The notes: generated by a model from the sequence alone, not told the origin. A stretch of 64,000 nucleotides of DNA from Thioalkalivibrio versutus (GCF_001999325.1 NZ_MVAR01000014.1:23526-87525), one strand, 5' to 3'; shown: positions 48,939-58,740, numbered from the stretch's first letter. Numbers and translations: made by a program.

Positions 48939-49481
48939 CTAGCCTTCGGAGCGCGGCTGGCAAAGATCCGGGCGCTGCACCTGCAGCGCCGCGCATACGC
49001 CCTTGACCGCATCGCGCACCCGCCGCCCCTTGCCCTCCAGCGTAAGGTCCGCGACCTCCTGATAGAGCGGATCGCGGACCGCGAACAACTCCTGAAGGCG
49101 GGCCTTCGGGTCCGCGGCCTCCGCGATCAGCGGGCGCTTGCGGTTGCGGCGAGTCCGCCGGAACTGCTCCTCTACCGGCACCCGCAGGTAGATCACGAAC
49201 TGATCGCGCAGCTGTTCCCGGTTCTCCGGGCGTTCGACAATCCCCCCGCCGGTGGCAATCACCGCGCCCTCCTGTTGCAGGAGCGACTCCAGCATCGCCG
49301 TCTCGCGCTTGCGAAAACCGCCCTCGCCCTCGAACTCGAAGATGGTCGGGATATCCACGCCGGTACGCCGCTGGATCTCCTGATCCGTATCGAAGAACGG
49401 CCGACGCAACAGTCCCGCGAGGCCGCGCCCAATTGTGCTCTTGCCGGCCCCCATCGGGCCTACCAGTACGATGTTCTGCAT
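48939..49481 (-). CDS. aroK: shikimate kinase
   Basis: The 180-residue P-loop kinase phosphorylates shikimate in aromatic synthesis. Walker A is VGPMGAGKSTIGRGLA at the N-terminus. FFDTDQEIQRRTGVDIPTIF includes the shikimate-binding Asp, and GGGIVERPENR carries the GGG motif. The LID region has RTRRNRKRPL. It follows pilQ, as in many proteobacteria, but an intrinsic terminator lies between them. aroB, its usual partner directly downstream, is instead about 12 kb away on the other strand. ATG 49481 is preferred to a TTG at 49490. Confidence 0.95.
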   Translation of the reverse strand: MQNIVLVGPMGAGKSTIGRGLAGLLRRPFFDTDQEIQRRTGVDIPTIFEFEGEGGFRKRETAMLESLLQQEGAVIATGGGIVERPENREQLRDQFVIYLRVPVEEQFRRTRRNRKRPLIAEAADPKARLQELFAVRDPLYQEVADLTLEGKGRRVRDAVKGVCAALQVQRPDLCQPRSEG

Positions 49482-49509
49482 GGGCGCCAAGGCTACTGGC
49501 TGGGCCCCC

Positions 49510-49540
49510 CAAAGAAAAGCCGGGGACGGGCCCCGGCTTT
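49510..49540 (-). terminator. intrinsic terminator between pilQ and aroK
   Basis: A perfect 10-bp stem (AAAGCCGGGG at 49516–49525 and CCCCGGCTTT at 49531–49540) with a 5-base loop is followed on the minus strand by TTTTCTTTGG. It lies 45 bases past the pilQ stop and about 35 bases before the aroK start. It would uncouple or attenuate aroK from pil transcription. Confidence 0.8.
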
Positions 49541-49584
49541 GAGGATCGAACGGGCCAGGGCAAGCCCCGACGCAAAGGCCGTGC

Positions 49585-51723
49585 TCAATCGAGGATGCGC
49601 GGCGTCACGAAGATCAGAAGTTCCGCCTTAGTATTTTCGGCAAGATTATTCCGGAAAAGATTCCCCAAAAATGGAAGATCACCAAAGAAAGGTACCTTTT
49701 CAACACGGTTATTACTCGTAATCTCATAGGTCCCGCCCAGAACGACCGTCTCGCCATCGCCGACAAATACCTGTGTCTCGACAGTCCGACGATTGAACGT
49801 CACACCGTCACGAACAACCTCCCCCGGTTCATCTTTTGTGACTCGTATGTCCATGATCACATTGCCATTCGGCGTAATCTGCGGCGTGACCTCGGTGGAC
49901 AGATATGCCTCAACCAGCTCCGTTTGAGGGTTGCCCCCTTCATCTCGGACAATAATCGGGACATCGGTGCCGTCTTCAATTAGAGCGCGCTGCCCGTTCG
50001 TCGTCACAACGCGAGGGCTTGAAATGATCTCCCCTCGGCCTTCGACCTGCAGGGCCGACAGCTCCAAGTCCAACAACACACCGCGACGCAAGATACTGAA
50101 CGCTGCCGCGCCAGCGTCAAAGTTCGATCCTGCCTGCCCAACCGACGGGAATGAGCTGCCTAGCCGTTCGCCAAGATCTACACCGCCAACCCCAGTACCC
50201 CCGCGCGCACCACTAGCTCCCTCGAGTGAACCACTCCCCCCAAACTGAGTGTCTCCACGGGTGCGGCCCCCACTTACGCCAAAACGAGCACCAAGTTCGC
50301 GGCTAAAGTCGTCGGTCGCAATGACGATACGAGTCTCGATAAGGACCTGCTGCACTGCGACGTCCAAAGTGGACACCAGTCGCCGAACGTCCTCGATCCG
50401 GCTCTGCGTATCCTGTAAGAGAAGGGTGTTAGTCCGGCTGTCCGTGGTTATGCTGCCGCGCTCGGACAGGAACTGGCCGCCTTCTTCGCTGCGGATCAGG
50501 GACGCGATCTGATCGGCCTGAGCGAAATTGATCTGCACGAACTCCGTGCGCAGGGGCTCCAGCTCCTGGCGGTCACGCTCGGCTTCCATCTCCAGGCGTT
50601 CACGCGCCGCGATCTCCTCGCTGGGGGCGACGTACAGGACATTGCCGTCCATTCGCTTGTCGAGCCCGCGGGCACGCAGGATGATATCCAGCGCCTGGTC
50701 CCAGGGGACGTTGTTCAGGCGCAGGGTGATGTTGCCACCCACCGTGTCACTCACCACGATGTTCAGATCGGTGAAATCCGCCAGCAACTGCAGAACGGAG
50801 CGCACCTCGATGTCCTGGAAATTCAGGGACAGGCGCTCGCCGGCGTACTCCTCTTCCTCCCGTGCGCGGGCCTGGCGTTCGGCCTCGGAAATCGGGGCGA
50901 CCTCGAGGACGAACTGGCGGTCACTCTGGTAGGAAATGATCTCGTACTCGCCGCGCGCCTCGATCTCCATGCGGACTCGATTGCGCTCGGCGATGGTGTC
51001 GATCGTGTGCACCGGGGTGGCGAAATCGACCACGTCGAGGCGACGTTCCAGCGACTCGTCGACCATCGCGCGCGGGAAGGTCATCTCGATGCGGCCAGCC
51101 TGCTCGCGAACGTTGATCTCGGCACCAGAGCGGGAGAGATCCACCTCGACGCGACCTTCGCCCTCGCTGCCCCGCCGGAAATCGATACCCGTGATCTCCA
51201 TGGGACGGGCGCTGCGGGTCGTGGCGGCGGGTTCACCCGCACGATCCACGACCTGCTGGGTGCGTGCATCCGCCTCGGAAACCCCGCGGCCCAGCGTAAG
51301 GATGAGATTATTGCCCTCGACTCGAGTCTGGTACTCGGAGGCCTGAGTCAGGTTCAGCACCACGCGGGTGCGGTTGCCCGCCTCGACCGTGCTCGCCCGC
51401 AGCACCGGGCCCACATTCAGGTCCGTCTCGCGCCGCGGCAATGCATTGCCGACATTGGGCAGATCCAACGCGATGCGCGGCGGTGAATCAATCGCAAAGG
51501 CGCGAATATCGGAGGGCGGCGTCTCCGAGAAGCGCAGGTTCACCTGCACCCGGTCACCGCTCAGACTGCCGGCCCGGATCTCTTCCAGTTCGGTGGCAGC
51601 CACCCCCTGGGACACCATGAACAGCAGGCCCGCAACGACCGTGCCTGCGAAAGCGCGCATGGAAGAACCCATGTTGAATCCCCTGTTGGTTGTGCCGACC
51701 TTGCGGCGAATGCTCGTCATCAT
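49585..51723 (-). CDS. pilQ: type IV pilus secretin PilQ
   Basis: The 712-residue outer-membrane secretin forms the pore for type IV pili. After a signal peptide (about 22–46) come AMIN domains (about 50–290), which bind peptidoglycan. A STN/N0 domain follows (LSLNFQDIEVRSVLQLLADF, about 300), then N1 and the secretin core (about 460–712) with LLLDLELSALQVEGRGEIISSPRV (part: ELSALQVEGRGEIISSPRV) and VPFFGDLPFLGNLFR near the C-terminus. The last part of the gene has clearly lower GC than the rest. The start at 51723 follows a GGGGAGAAG stretch. Confidence 0.96.
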   Translation of the reverse strand: MMTSIRRKVGTTNRGFNMGSSMRAFAGTVVAGLLFMVSQGVAATELEEIRAGSLSGDRVQVNLRFSETPPSDIRAFAIDSPPRIALDLPNVGNALPRRETDLNVGPVLRASTVEAGNRTRVVLNLTQASEYQTRVEGNNLILTLGRGVSEADARTQQVVDRAGEPAATTRSARPMEITGIDFRRGSEGEGRVEVDLSRSGAEINVREQAGRIEMTFPRAMVDESLERRLDVVDFATPVHTIDTIAERNRVRMEIEARGEYEIISYQSDRQFVLEVAPISEAERQARAREEEEYAGERLSLNFQDIEVRSVLQLLADFTDLNIVVSDTVGGNITLRLNNVPWDQALDIILRARGLDKRMDGNVLYVAPSEEIAARERLEMEAERDRQELEPLRTEFVQINFAQADQIASLIRSEEGGQFLSERGSITTDSRTNTLLLQDTQSRIEDVRRLVSTLDVAVQQVLIETRIVIATDDFSRELGARFGVSGGRTRGDTQFGGSGSLEGASGARGGTGVGGVDLGERLGSSFPSVGQAGSNFDAGAAAFSILRRGVLLDLELSALQVEGRGEIISSPRVVTTNGQRALIEDGTDVPIIVRDEGGNPQTELVEAYLSTEVTPQITPNGNVIMDIRVTKDEPGEVVRDGVTFNRRTVETQVFVGDGETVVLGGTYEITSNNRVEKVPFFGDLPFLGNLFRNNLAENTKAELLIFVTPRILD

Positions 51724-51743
51724 CTTCTTCTCCCCCCCAACCG

Positions 51744-52286
51744 CTAGTCGGTCAGCGCCACCGAGTTTTCACGTTCCACGTGACCGCCGAAGGCATCCGG
51801 CACGATCTCGACCAGCCGGATCTGGGTCGGCGTGATCTCGATGATCTCCCCGTGGTTCTGGCCCATATAGTTGCCCGCAGTGACGCGCTGAACCCCTCGA
51901 TCCGGGGTCCGGACCAGGGCGTAGCGCACGCCATGCTGCTCCAGCGACCCGACCATCCGCAGCGAATCCAGCGGAAAGCCCTCGAGGAACTCGCGCGGGC
52001 GGTCGGGATCAATCTCGGCGTCTCCTGGCTGCCCCTCGGCCGCGGCGAGCTCCGGCTGGGCGATTACCGACGAGTCGAAAGGCGACCGGGTATGCCCCGG
52101 ATAGAGATAGGGCTCGTGCGGCTCCAGGGTGGGGATCGGCTCGATCCCGCTCCCCGGGCGCTCCTTGACCTCGGCGATGTACTGCTCGAGGTCACGGTTG
52201 TCCTGAGTACAGCCCGACAGCAGGATCCCGCCCGTCAGGACCATGGCCAGTCCCGGCCATACCGCTCGCATGGAAGAATGCCTCAT
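51744..52286 (-). CDS. pilP: type IV pilus lipoprotein PilP
   Basis: This is a 180-residue lipoprotein with lipobox LLSGC (Cys about 26). A disordered Pro-rich linker follows, then the beta-sandwich domain (about 75–165) that binds the secretin PilQ. FLEGFPLDSLRMVGSLEQHG and the late MGQNHGEIIEITPTQIRLVE are family-typical. It connects the PilMNO inner-membrane platform to PilQ. The ATG overlaps the pilO stop (TGATG). Confidence 0.93.
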   Translation of the reverse strand: MRHSSMRAVWPGLAMVLTGGILLSGCTQDNRDLEQYIAEVKERPGSGIEPIPTLEPHEPYLYPGHTRSPFDSSVIAQPELAAAEGQPGDAEIDPDRPREFLEGFPLDSLRMVGSLEQHGVRYALVRTPDRGVQRVTAGNYMGQNHGEIIEITPTQIRLVEIVPDAFGGHVERENSVALTD

Positions 52287-52867
52287 CAGTTCTCCTCCAG
52301 GTAGCGATAGGTGCGGGCGACCGCATCCATCAGCAGGTCGTTGTCGGAAGCGCCCGGACGGATATGCATGTTGTGCATGGTGACCACGCGCGGCAGGGCC
52401 GAGACACCGCTGACGAACTCCGCGAGATCCTCGTAATCGCCCCGGACCCGCAGACGGATCGGGACCTCGGCGTAGAAGTCGCGGCGGTTCTCGCCGCGCG
52501 GCTCGAATAGCTCGATCTCGAGACCCGCCTGCAACCCTGTCTGCGAGACATCGACCAGCAGGCTGGGGATCTCGGCGCTGCTGGGCAGCAGCTCGAGCAG
52601 CGAGGCGAACATGCGCTCCATCTCCTCCAGCTGGTCCTCGTAGGCCTGGAGGTTGGCAGCCCGCTGCTGCTTGTCCTCGAACTCGTCGCGCAGCTGCAGT
52701 TCGCGGCTCTCCGCGCGCTCCAGCTCTGTCCGCTGATCGCCGATGAAGAGGTAATAGGACAGGCCGAGGATGGCCAGGACGATCACGACCAGGATCAGGC
52801 CCTTCACGCCCCAGGAGGCTTCCCCGATGTTGTTGAAATCGACCTGCTTGAGTTCATTGAGATCCAT
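52286..52867 (-). CDS. pilO: type IV pilus alignment protein PilO
   Basis: The 193-residue inner-membrane protein has one helix (about 24–44), a coiled coil (about 48–95) and a ferredoxin-like periplasmic domain. It pairs with PilN to form the alignment complex. Segments such as MERMFASLLELLPSSAEIPSLLVDVSQTGLQAGL (part: LLPSSAEIPSLLVDVSQTG) and the C-terminal VTMHNMHI are usual in PilO. It overlaps pilN and pilP, in the standard order. Confidence 0.94.
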   Translation of the reverse strand: MDLNELKQVDFNNIGEASWGVKGLILVVIVLAILGLSYYLFIGDQRTELERAESRELQLRDEFEDKQQRAANLQAYEDQLEEMERMFASLLELLPSSAEIPSLLVDVSQTGLQAGLEIELFEPRGENRRDFYAEVPIRLRVRGDYEDLAEFVSGVSALPRVVTMHNMHIRPGASDNDLLMDAVARTYRYLEEN

Positions 52868-53430
52868 CAGGAATCCCCCTCTTCGGCATCCGGCCGGGTC
52901 TGCGTGGCATCCAGACGGAAGTCACGCACCTGGAGGCGACCCTCCTCGCGGGTCTCGATAATCTGCAGGTTGGAGCTACCCAGCCAGGGCGACCCATCGA
53001 TCCGGCGCATCAGCGCGGAGATCCGGGTGTTGGACTCGGAGCGCCCGACCAGGCGCACATTCTCGCCTTCCTGGCGGACCTCGTTGAGGTAGGTACCATC
53101 GGGCAGGGTCTCGACCAGCTGATCGAAGAGATGCACGGCCTCGGGCCGCTGCGCCTGCAGGGTCTGGATGACTTCCATTCGGGCAATAAGGGCCTCGCGC
53201 TGTTCGTCGAGATCGCGGATCCGGGCGATCTGACGATCCAGTTCGCGGATCTCGCTTTCCAGCATCTGGTTGCGCGACTGCTGGTGGTCAATCAACGCGC
53301 CGATAAAGCTGTAGCCAACGAAGGCGAGCAGGACGCCGACCACCGCGGCGCCACCAACCGCGGCGAAGAACTGCTTGCGCCGCTGTTCGCGTGCCTTCTC
53401 GCGCCAAGGAAGGAGGTTGATATAAATCAT
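52867..53430 (-). CDS. pilN: type IV pilus assembly protein PilN
   Basis: The 187-residue bitopic protein starts with the conserved cytoplasmic motif INLLPWRE that binds PilM. A membrane helix (about 22–44), a coiled coil (about 48–80) and a periplasmic domain follow. The start overlaps the pilM stop (ATGA). It forms heterodimers with PilO. Confidence 0.95.
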   Translation of the reverse strand: MIYINLLPWREKAREQRRKQFFAAVGGAAVVGVLLAFVGYSFIGALIDHQQSRNQMLESEIRELDRQIARIRDLDEQREALIARMEVIQTLQAQRPEAVHLFDQLVETLPDGTYLNEVRQEGENVRLVGRSESNTRISALMRRIDGSPWLGSSNLQIIETREEGRLQVRDFRLDATQTRPDAEEGDS

Positions 53431-54494
53431 GACGCATACCCCCGTACGGCCAGGCCACAGGCCGTCATCAGCGCCGGGGCATCATTGGCAAAACGTTCCT
53501 GGTTGACCCTTTTGGCCAACGCCATCCCGCGGAACGGGTTCGCGATCGATACTGGCGTGCCAGCGGCCTCCTCGAGCAGTTCGTCCACGCCCGGGATGGC
53601 CGCACAGCCGCCACCCAGGAGGATGTGATCGATGGTGTCCTGCGGGCGGGTCACGTAGAAGTACTGCAGCAGCCGCTGGATCTGGTCGACCATGGTCTGC
53701 TTGAAGGGCTCGAGGATGGAGCTTGCGTAGTCGGTCGGCAGGTCGCCACTCATCTTGGCGGAGCCGGCCTCCTGATAGTTCATGCTGTAGCGCCGCATGA
53801 TTTCCTCGGTGAGCATGCGGCCGCCGAAATTCTGCTCGCGGGTGTACACCACGCCCTCGTCCTGACTGACGACATACACGGCGGTCACCGAAGAACCGAC
53901 ATCCACGACCGCCACGATCGGCTTGCTCTCGCGATCGGGGACCTGCTCCATCAGGCGCTCGGCGGTATGCTCGATCGCGTATGCCTCGACGTCGATCAGC
54001 TCGGGGGTCAACTTGGCGGCCTCGGCAATGGCCACGCGCGAGTCCACGTTCTCGCGGCGCGAAGCGACGACCAGGACATCGACCATCTCGGGGTTCTTCT
54101 CGTTCTTGCCGAGGACCTGGAAATCCAGGTTGACCTCTTCAAGCGTGTAGGGGATGTACTGATCCGCCTCCACGAAGACTTGGCCCTCGAGCTCCGCATC
54201 GCCCAGCGCAGCCGACATCTGGATAGTCTTGGTGATCACGGCGGAGGACGGCACAGCCATCGCGCAGTGCTTGAGGCGGGTGCCGGAGCGCTTGACCGCC
54301 CGGGCGAGGGCATTACCCACGGCCTCGGTGTCCTGACAGACCTTGTCGACCATCACCCCATCGGGCAGCGGTTCGACCGCGAAGGCCTCGACCCGAAAGC
54401 CCTTACCCTGTCGCGTCAGCTCCAGCACCTTGACGGCTGCCGAGCTGATATCCACGCCCAGGACCCCTTGTTTGGATTTTCCGAGACTCAGCAC
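53427..54494 (-). CDS. pilM: type IV pilus assembly ATPase-like PilM
   Basis: This 355-residue cytoplasmic protein has the actin/FtsA fold. GVDISSAAVKVLEL near the N-terminus, VAVVDVGSSVTAVYVV (about 195) and HILLGGGCAAIPGVDELL (about 300) are the nucleotide-binding signatures. PilM binds the N-terminal tail of PilN. The start is a GTG (54494). It heads the pilMNOPQ operon and is divergent from the PBP1A gene, the arrangement found in many gammaproteobacteria. Confidence 0.95.
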   Translation of the reverse strand: MLSLGKSKQGVLGVDISSAAVKVLELTRQGKGFRVEAFAVEPLPDGVMVDKVCQDTEAVGNALARAVKRSGTRLKHCAMAVPSSAVITKTIQMSAALGDAELEGQVFVEADQYIPYTLEEVNLDFQVLGKNEKNPEMVDVLVVASRRENVDSRVAIAEAAKLTPELIDVEAYAIEHTAERLMEQVPDRESKPIVAVVDVGSSVTAVYVVSQDEGVVYTREQNFGGRMLTEEIMRRYSMNYQEAGSAKMSGDLPTDYASSILEPFKQTMVDQIQRLLQYFYVTRPQDTIDHILLGGGCAAIPGVDELLEEAAGTPVSIANPFRGMALAKRVNQERFANDAPALMTACGLAVRGYAS

Positions 54495-54637
54495 ACATCC
54501 CCCTGTATACCCCGACGAAAGTAACTGGTAGCGTTACAATCACGTATGCTAGCTGGTTCACAATATACACCGCGACTTCAGGGTTGCAAGTCGCTTTGAA
54601 AGCGACTTCTCATCTTGGCCTCACTTTTTTTGCTGTC
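54495..54637. promoter_or_regulatory. divergent pilM–PBP1A promoter region
   Basis: This 143-base AT-rich gap must contain the promoters of both pilMNOPQ and the PBP1A gene. Candidate hexamers such as TTACAA (54534–54539) and TATACA (54564–54569) exist, but no well-spaced pair could be chosen confidently. Homopyrimidine TCACTTTTTTTGC precedes the PBP1A ATG in place of a visible ribosome binding site. Confidence 0.4.
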
Positions 54638-57016
54638 ATGAATCCGCTCCTTAAGATTATTACGGCGCTGCTGGCCCTGATGCTGGCAGCCGGAATCGGC
54701 CTGTCCATCGCGGCGGCCGCTCTCTATGTTTACTACGCGCCGAGCCTCCCGGAGGCCGACGCCGTGCGCGATGTGCGTCTGCAGACTCCACTGCAGGTCC
54801 GCAGTGCGGATGGCCGCCTTATGGGTGAGTTCGCGGAAGAACGGCGCATTCCCGTCCCGATCGACGCGATCCCGCAGCAAGTCCGCGATGCCTTTATTGC
54901 GGCGGAAGACGAACGCTTCTATGACCATCCGGGTGTGGATGTCATGGGTCTTGCCCGCGCCGGACTGAATGTGATCTCCACCGGCGGCGAGCGCAGCCAG
55001 GGCGGCAGCACCATCACCATGCAGCTCGCGCGCAATATCTTCCTGACGCGCGAGCGGACCTACGAACGCAAGCTGCGCGAGATCTTCCTCGCCATCCGCC
55101 TGGAACAGGAACTCGAGAAGGATGAAATCCTCGAGCTATATTTGAACAAGATCTATCTGGGACAGCGCGCCTACGGGATCGAGGCGGCCTCGCGGGTATA
55201 TTTCGGCCGCTCGCTGGATGCGCTGGAACTGGACGAGATTGCCACGCTCGCCGCCCTGCCCAAGGCGCCATCGACCACCAACCCGGTAAGCAACCCGCAA
55301 CGGGCCGAGATCCGCCGCAACTACGTACTGCGGCGGATGCTGGAGACCGGCGTGATCGACGAGGATGCCTATACCTCCGCCATCGAGCGCCCGGTGCTGT
55401 CGGAACGCCACACCACAGCCACCGAGATTGATGCCCACTGGGTCGCCGAAATGGCGCGCCAGATGGTCGTGAACCTGTGGGGTGACGACGCCTACCGTCG
55501 CGGCCTGCAGGTGCACACGACGATCGACTCCCGCCAGCAGGAAGCGGCCAACCAGGCGCTGCGCGAAGGATTGCTGGAATATGACGAGCGTCACGGTTTT
55601 CGCGGTCCCGAAATGCGGCTTCCCGGCAATACCCTGGAGGACGCCGAGGCACGCGAGCGCGCGCTGATGGCCATTGGCGTGCACGGAAGGCTGCTGTTCC
55701 CGGCCGTCGTCCTGGGGCAGGGCGACGCCGGGGTACTGCGCGTCGACGGCGGCCGCATTGGCGAACTGGAAGTCCTGCCGGAAGACCGCGAATGGGCCGG
55801 ATCACCGGCGCTCGAACGCGGCGACGTGATCCGTATACGTCCCTATACCGACGGCCGCTGGCGCCTGGCGCAAAAGCCGGAAGTCACCGGCGCCGTGATC
55901 GCCCAGGCCCCTCAGGACGGCGCCATCCTGGCACTGGCCGGCGGGTTCGACTTCTTTGAGAACCGCTACGACCGCACGACCCAGGCGCAACGCCAGCCAG
56001 GATCCGCGTTCAAGCCGCTGGTCTATGCCCTGGCCCTGCGCGAGGGCCACCGGCCCGAAGGGACCGTGATCGACGCGCCGATGGTCTTCAATGACCCCGC
56101 CCTGGGGGCCGAATGGCGCCCGCAGAACTACTCGCGGCGCTTCCACGGCGAGACCACCCTGCGCGAGGCACTCGCGAATTCCCGCAACCTGGCCTCCATT
56201 CGCCTGCTCGACCGCCTGGGCACCGGAAACGTGCACCAGGAACTGACGCGCTTCGGTCTGGACCTCGAACGGCAGCCGAACAACCTGTCCATGGTCCTGG
56301 GTACCGGCTCCCTCACCCCGCTGCAGCTGAACAATGCCTATGGCGTGTTCGCCAGCGGCGGCCGCCTGAACAGCCCCTGGATCATCGCGCGCATCGAGAC
56401 GGCGGATGGCGAGACCCTGTACGAGGCACCGACCGAACGAGCCTGCCCGGCGCCCTGCACAAACCCGAAGGGCCAGGATCTGCCGCTGGTCGCCAGCAGT
56501 GGCCCGTTGCAGTACACCGATCCGGTACCGGTCCTGGATCCCGGTGTCGCCTGGCAGATGAGCGACATGCTGCGCAGCGTCATCACATCCGGAACCGGAC
56601 GGCGGGCCATGGAACTGGGCCGGTCCGACCTGGCCGGCAAGACCGGGACCACCAATGACTACCGCGATGCCTGGTTCGCCGGGTTCAACGCGGAGCTGGT
56701 CGCAACCGCCTGGATCGGCTTCGACGACAACCGCGAGCTGGGCCGACGCGAAAGTGGCGGTCGCGCGGCCCTGCCAATCTGGACCCGCTTCATGGGCAGC
56801 GTGCTGGCCGACCAGCCGGAACGGCCGGTGGAGCGCCCCAACGACCTGGTGCGAGTCGCCATCCTGCCGAACGGCCAGCGCGCCCCCAGCGACGACGCCC
56901 CGGGCGCGCGCAACCAGTGGCTGCTACCCCACCAGATCCCGGAACGCGGACACGTCATTCCGGGGAACGGCGAGAACGGCAGCAGCGGGAACCAGCAACC
57001 CGAACTGGTCTTTTAA
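54638..57016 (+). CDS. mrcA: penicillin-binding protein 1A
   Basis: The 792-residue bifunctional class A PBP is anchored by an N-terminal helix (about 8–30). The GT51 glycosyltransferase domain has EDERFYDHPGVD and GGSTITMQLARNIFL (about 85–135). The transpeptidase domain has the active-site Ser in PGSAFKPLVY (about 465), SRN in ANSRNLASIR and KTGTTNDYRDAWF (about 670). It builds and cross-links peptidoglycan. It is shorter than E. coli PBP1a (850), mainly outside the motifs. The chosen ATG gives the usual short cytoplasmic tail; in-frame starts up to 18 codons upstream are possible. Confidence 0.95.
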   Translation: MNPLLKIITALLALMLAAGIGLSIAAAALYVYYAPSLPEADAVRDVRLQTPLQVRSADGRLMGEFAEERRIPVPIDAIPQQVRDAFIAAEDERFYDHPGVDVMGLARAGLNVISTGGERSQGGSTITMQLARNIFLTRERTYERKLREIFLAIRLEQELEKDEILELYLNKIYLGQRAYGIEAASRVYFGRSLDALELDEIATLAALPKAPSTTNPVSNPQRAEIRRNYVLRRMLETGVIDEDAYTSAIERPVLSERHTTATEIDAHWVAEMARQMVVNLWGDDAYRRGLQVHTTIDSRQQEAANQALREGLLEYDERHGFRGPEMRLPGNTLEDAEARERALMAIGVHGRLLFPAVVLGQGDAGVLRVDGGRIGELEVLPEDREWAGSPALERGDVIRIRPYTDGRWRLAQKPEVTGAVIAQAPQDGAILALAGGFDFFENRYDRTTQAQRQPGSAFKPLVYALALREGHRPEGTVIDAPMVFNDPALGAEWRPQNYSRRFHGETTLREALANSRNLASIRLLDRLGTGNVHQELTRFGLDLERQPNNLSMVLGTGSLTPLQLNNAYGVFASGGRLNSPWIIARIETADGETLYEAPTERACPAPCTNPKGQDLPLVASSGPLQYTDPVPVLDPGVAWQMSDMLRSVITSGTGRRAMELGRSDLAGKTGTTNDYRDAWFAGFNAELVATAWIGFDDNRELGRRESGGRAALPIWTRFMGSVLADQPERPVERPNDLVRVAILPNGQRAPSDDAPGARNQWLLPHQIPERGHVIPGNGENGSSGNQQPELVF

Positions 57017-57646
57017 ATGGCCAGCCCCTCGCGCGCGCGCCAGGAGCTGGCCCAGGAAGCCGCTCGCATCATGCTCGACGACGGCATCCGGGACTTCGGC
57101 CTGGCCAAGCGGAAAGCCGCGGAACACCTGGGCGTGGACGCCCGACACGACATGCCCGGCAACCTGGAGATCCAGGACGCCGCCATCGAACGCAGCCGAC
57201 TGTTTGCCAGCCCCGCCAGCCGCGCCGCCTACCGCGGCCGCCTGGAAGCGGCGCTGGTCGTGATGGAACGCCTGGAGCACCTGGAACCGCGGCTGGTCGG
57301 CCCGCTCCTTCAAGGGCTAGTGGAATCACAACCGCTGATCAACCTGCATGCCTTCGCCGAGACAGTGGAAGAGGTCATCCTGGAGATGGGGGACCGGGGG
57401 ATTCACTGCGAGACCGGCGAGCGCCGTTACCGCAGCCGGCAGGGGCGCGAACAGCGCATCCCCTTCCTCGCCTTCCGCGGACCGGACGACACCGATGTTG
57501 AGCTCACGGTATTCGCGCTGGACGGCCTGCGCCAGGCGCCACCGTCGCCGGTGGACGGACGCCCGATGCAACGCGCAACCCGCGCGGACGTGGAGAGGAT
57601 GCTGGCGGAGGCCGGCGCCGAAGAGGCGGCGGCCACGGCGGAATAA
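57017..57646 (+). CDS. conserved hypothetical protein downstream of PBP1A
   Basis: This is a 209-residue soluble, acidic and helical protein. The N-terminal half has the pattern ELAQEAARIMLDDGIRDFGLAKRKAAEHLGV, then NLEIQDAAIERSRLFA. The later HAFAETVEEVILEMGDRGIHCETGERR recalls conserved proteins of other beta- and gammaproteobacteria that I remember only as uncharacterised. No catalytic motif can be named. It starts immediately after the PBP1A stop codon, so it is probably co-translated with it. Confidence 0.78.
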   Translation: MASPSRARQELAQEAARIMLDDGIRDFGLAKRKAAEHLGVDARHDMPGNLEIQDAAIERSRLFASPASRAAYRGRLEAALVVMERLEHLEPRLVGPLLQGLVESQPLINLHAFAETVEEVILEMGDRGIHCETGERRYRSRQGREQRIPFLAFRGPDDTDVELTVFALDGLRQAPPSPVDGRPMQRATRADVERMLAEAGAEEAAATAE

Positions 57647-57676
57647 TAACCGGGCCGTACGCTCGCGCCGGGCGGA

Positions 57677-58732
57677 CTAGCGTCGGTAGTTGGTGACGGT
57701 GTCCACCATCGCGGCCACCCGCTCCGGATCGATCCCCGGATGAATGCCGTGGCCAAGATTGAAGACATGACCCGTGTCGCGGTCGAAACCATCCAGCACC
57801 CGCTGGGTCTCTTCGCGGACTACCGCCTCGGGTGCGTAGAGCACCGACGGATCGAGGTTGCCCTGCAGCGCAACGCGATCGCCGACCCGGCGGCTGGCCT
57901 CGGCGATCTCGATGGTCCAGTCCAGCCCCAGCGCATCCGCCCCGGTATCCGCCATCATTTCCAGCCAGGCGCCGCCACCCTTGGTGAACAGCGTCACCGG
58001 GACGCGGCGGCCATCGTTTTCACGGATCAGCCCGTCGACGATGCGCTGCATGTAGGCCAGCGAGAACTCGCGATAGGCCCGCGGAGTAAGCGAACCGCCC
58101 CAGGTGTCGAAGATCATCACCGACTGGGCGCCGGCGCGGATCTGCGCGTTCAGATAATCGGTCACCGCGGTGGCGACCTTTTGCAGCAGGGCGTGCATCG
58201 CCTGCGGCTCGCCGTACATCAGACGCTTGGTCTCGGCGAAGTCGCGCGAGCCCTGGCCCTCGACCATGTAGGTCGCCAGGGTCCATGGGCTGCCGGCAAA
58301 ACCAATCAGCGGGACCTGGCCGTCCAGCTCGCGGCGGATCAGGCGCACCGCGTCCATCACGTAGCGTAGCTCCTGCTCCGGGTCCGGCACCGGCAGGTTC
58401 TCGATCGCCTCCAGCGTACGCACCGGCTCGCGGAAACGTGGGCCCTCGCCCGTCTCGAAATACAGACCCAGCCCCATCGCGTCGGGGATGGTGAGGATGT
58501 CGGAGAACAGGATCGCCGCATCGAGAGGAAACCGGCGCAGTGGCTGCATGGTGACTTCGCAGGCCAGCTCCGGGTTCTGGCACAGGCTCATGAAGCTGCC
58601 GGCCTGGGCGCGGGTCTCGCGATACTCCGGCAGGTAGCGCCCAGCCTGGCGCATGATCCAGATCGGCGGACGCTCCACCGGTTCGCGCAGCTGGGCTCGC
58701 AGCAGGAGGTCGTTCTTCAGGTTCTGGGACAT
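57677..58732 (-). CDS. hemE: uroporphyrinogen decarboxylase
   Basis: The 351-residue enzyme converts uroporphyrinogen III to coproporphyrinogen III in haem synthesis. Family signatures are [17 protein letters not shown] (about 22), [15 protein letters not shown] (Asp about 85) and [18 protein letters not shown]. The start at ATG 58732 aligns with E. coli HemE (354); a TTG at 58744 would overlap gltD. It follows gltD closely. Confidence 0.96.
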   Translation of the reverse strand: MSQNLKNDLLLRAQLREPVERPPIWIMRQAGRYLPEYRETRAQAGSFMSLCQNPELACEVTMQPLRRFPLDAAILFSDILTIPDAMGLGLYFETGEGPRFREPVRTLEAIENLPVPDPEQELRYVMDAVRLIRRELDGQVPLIGFAGSPWTLATYMVEGQGSRDFAETKRLMYGEPQAMHALLQKVATAVTDYLNAQIRAGAQSVMIFDTWGGSLTPRAYREFSLAYMQRIVDGLIRENDGRRVPVTLFTKGGGAWLEMMADTGADALGLDWTIEIAEASRRVGDRVALQGNLDPSVLYAPEAVVREETQRVLDGFDRDTGHVFNLGHGIHPGIDPERVAAMVDTVTNYRR

Positions 58733-58740
58733 CGAAAGGC

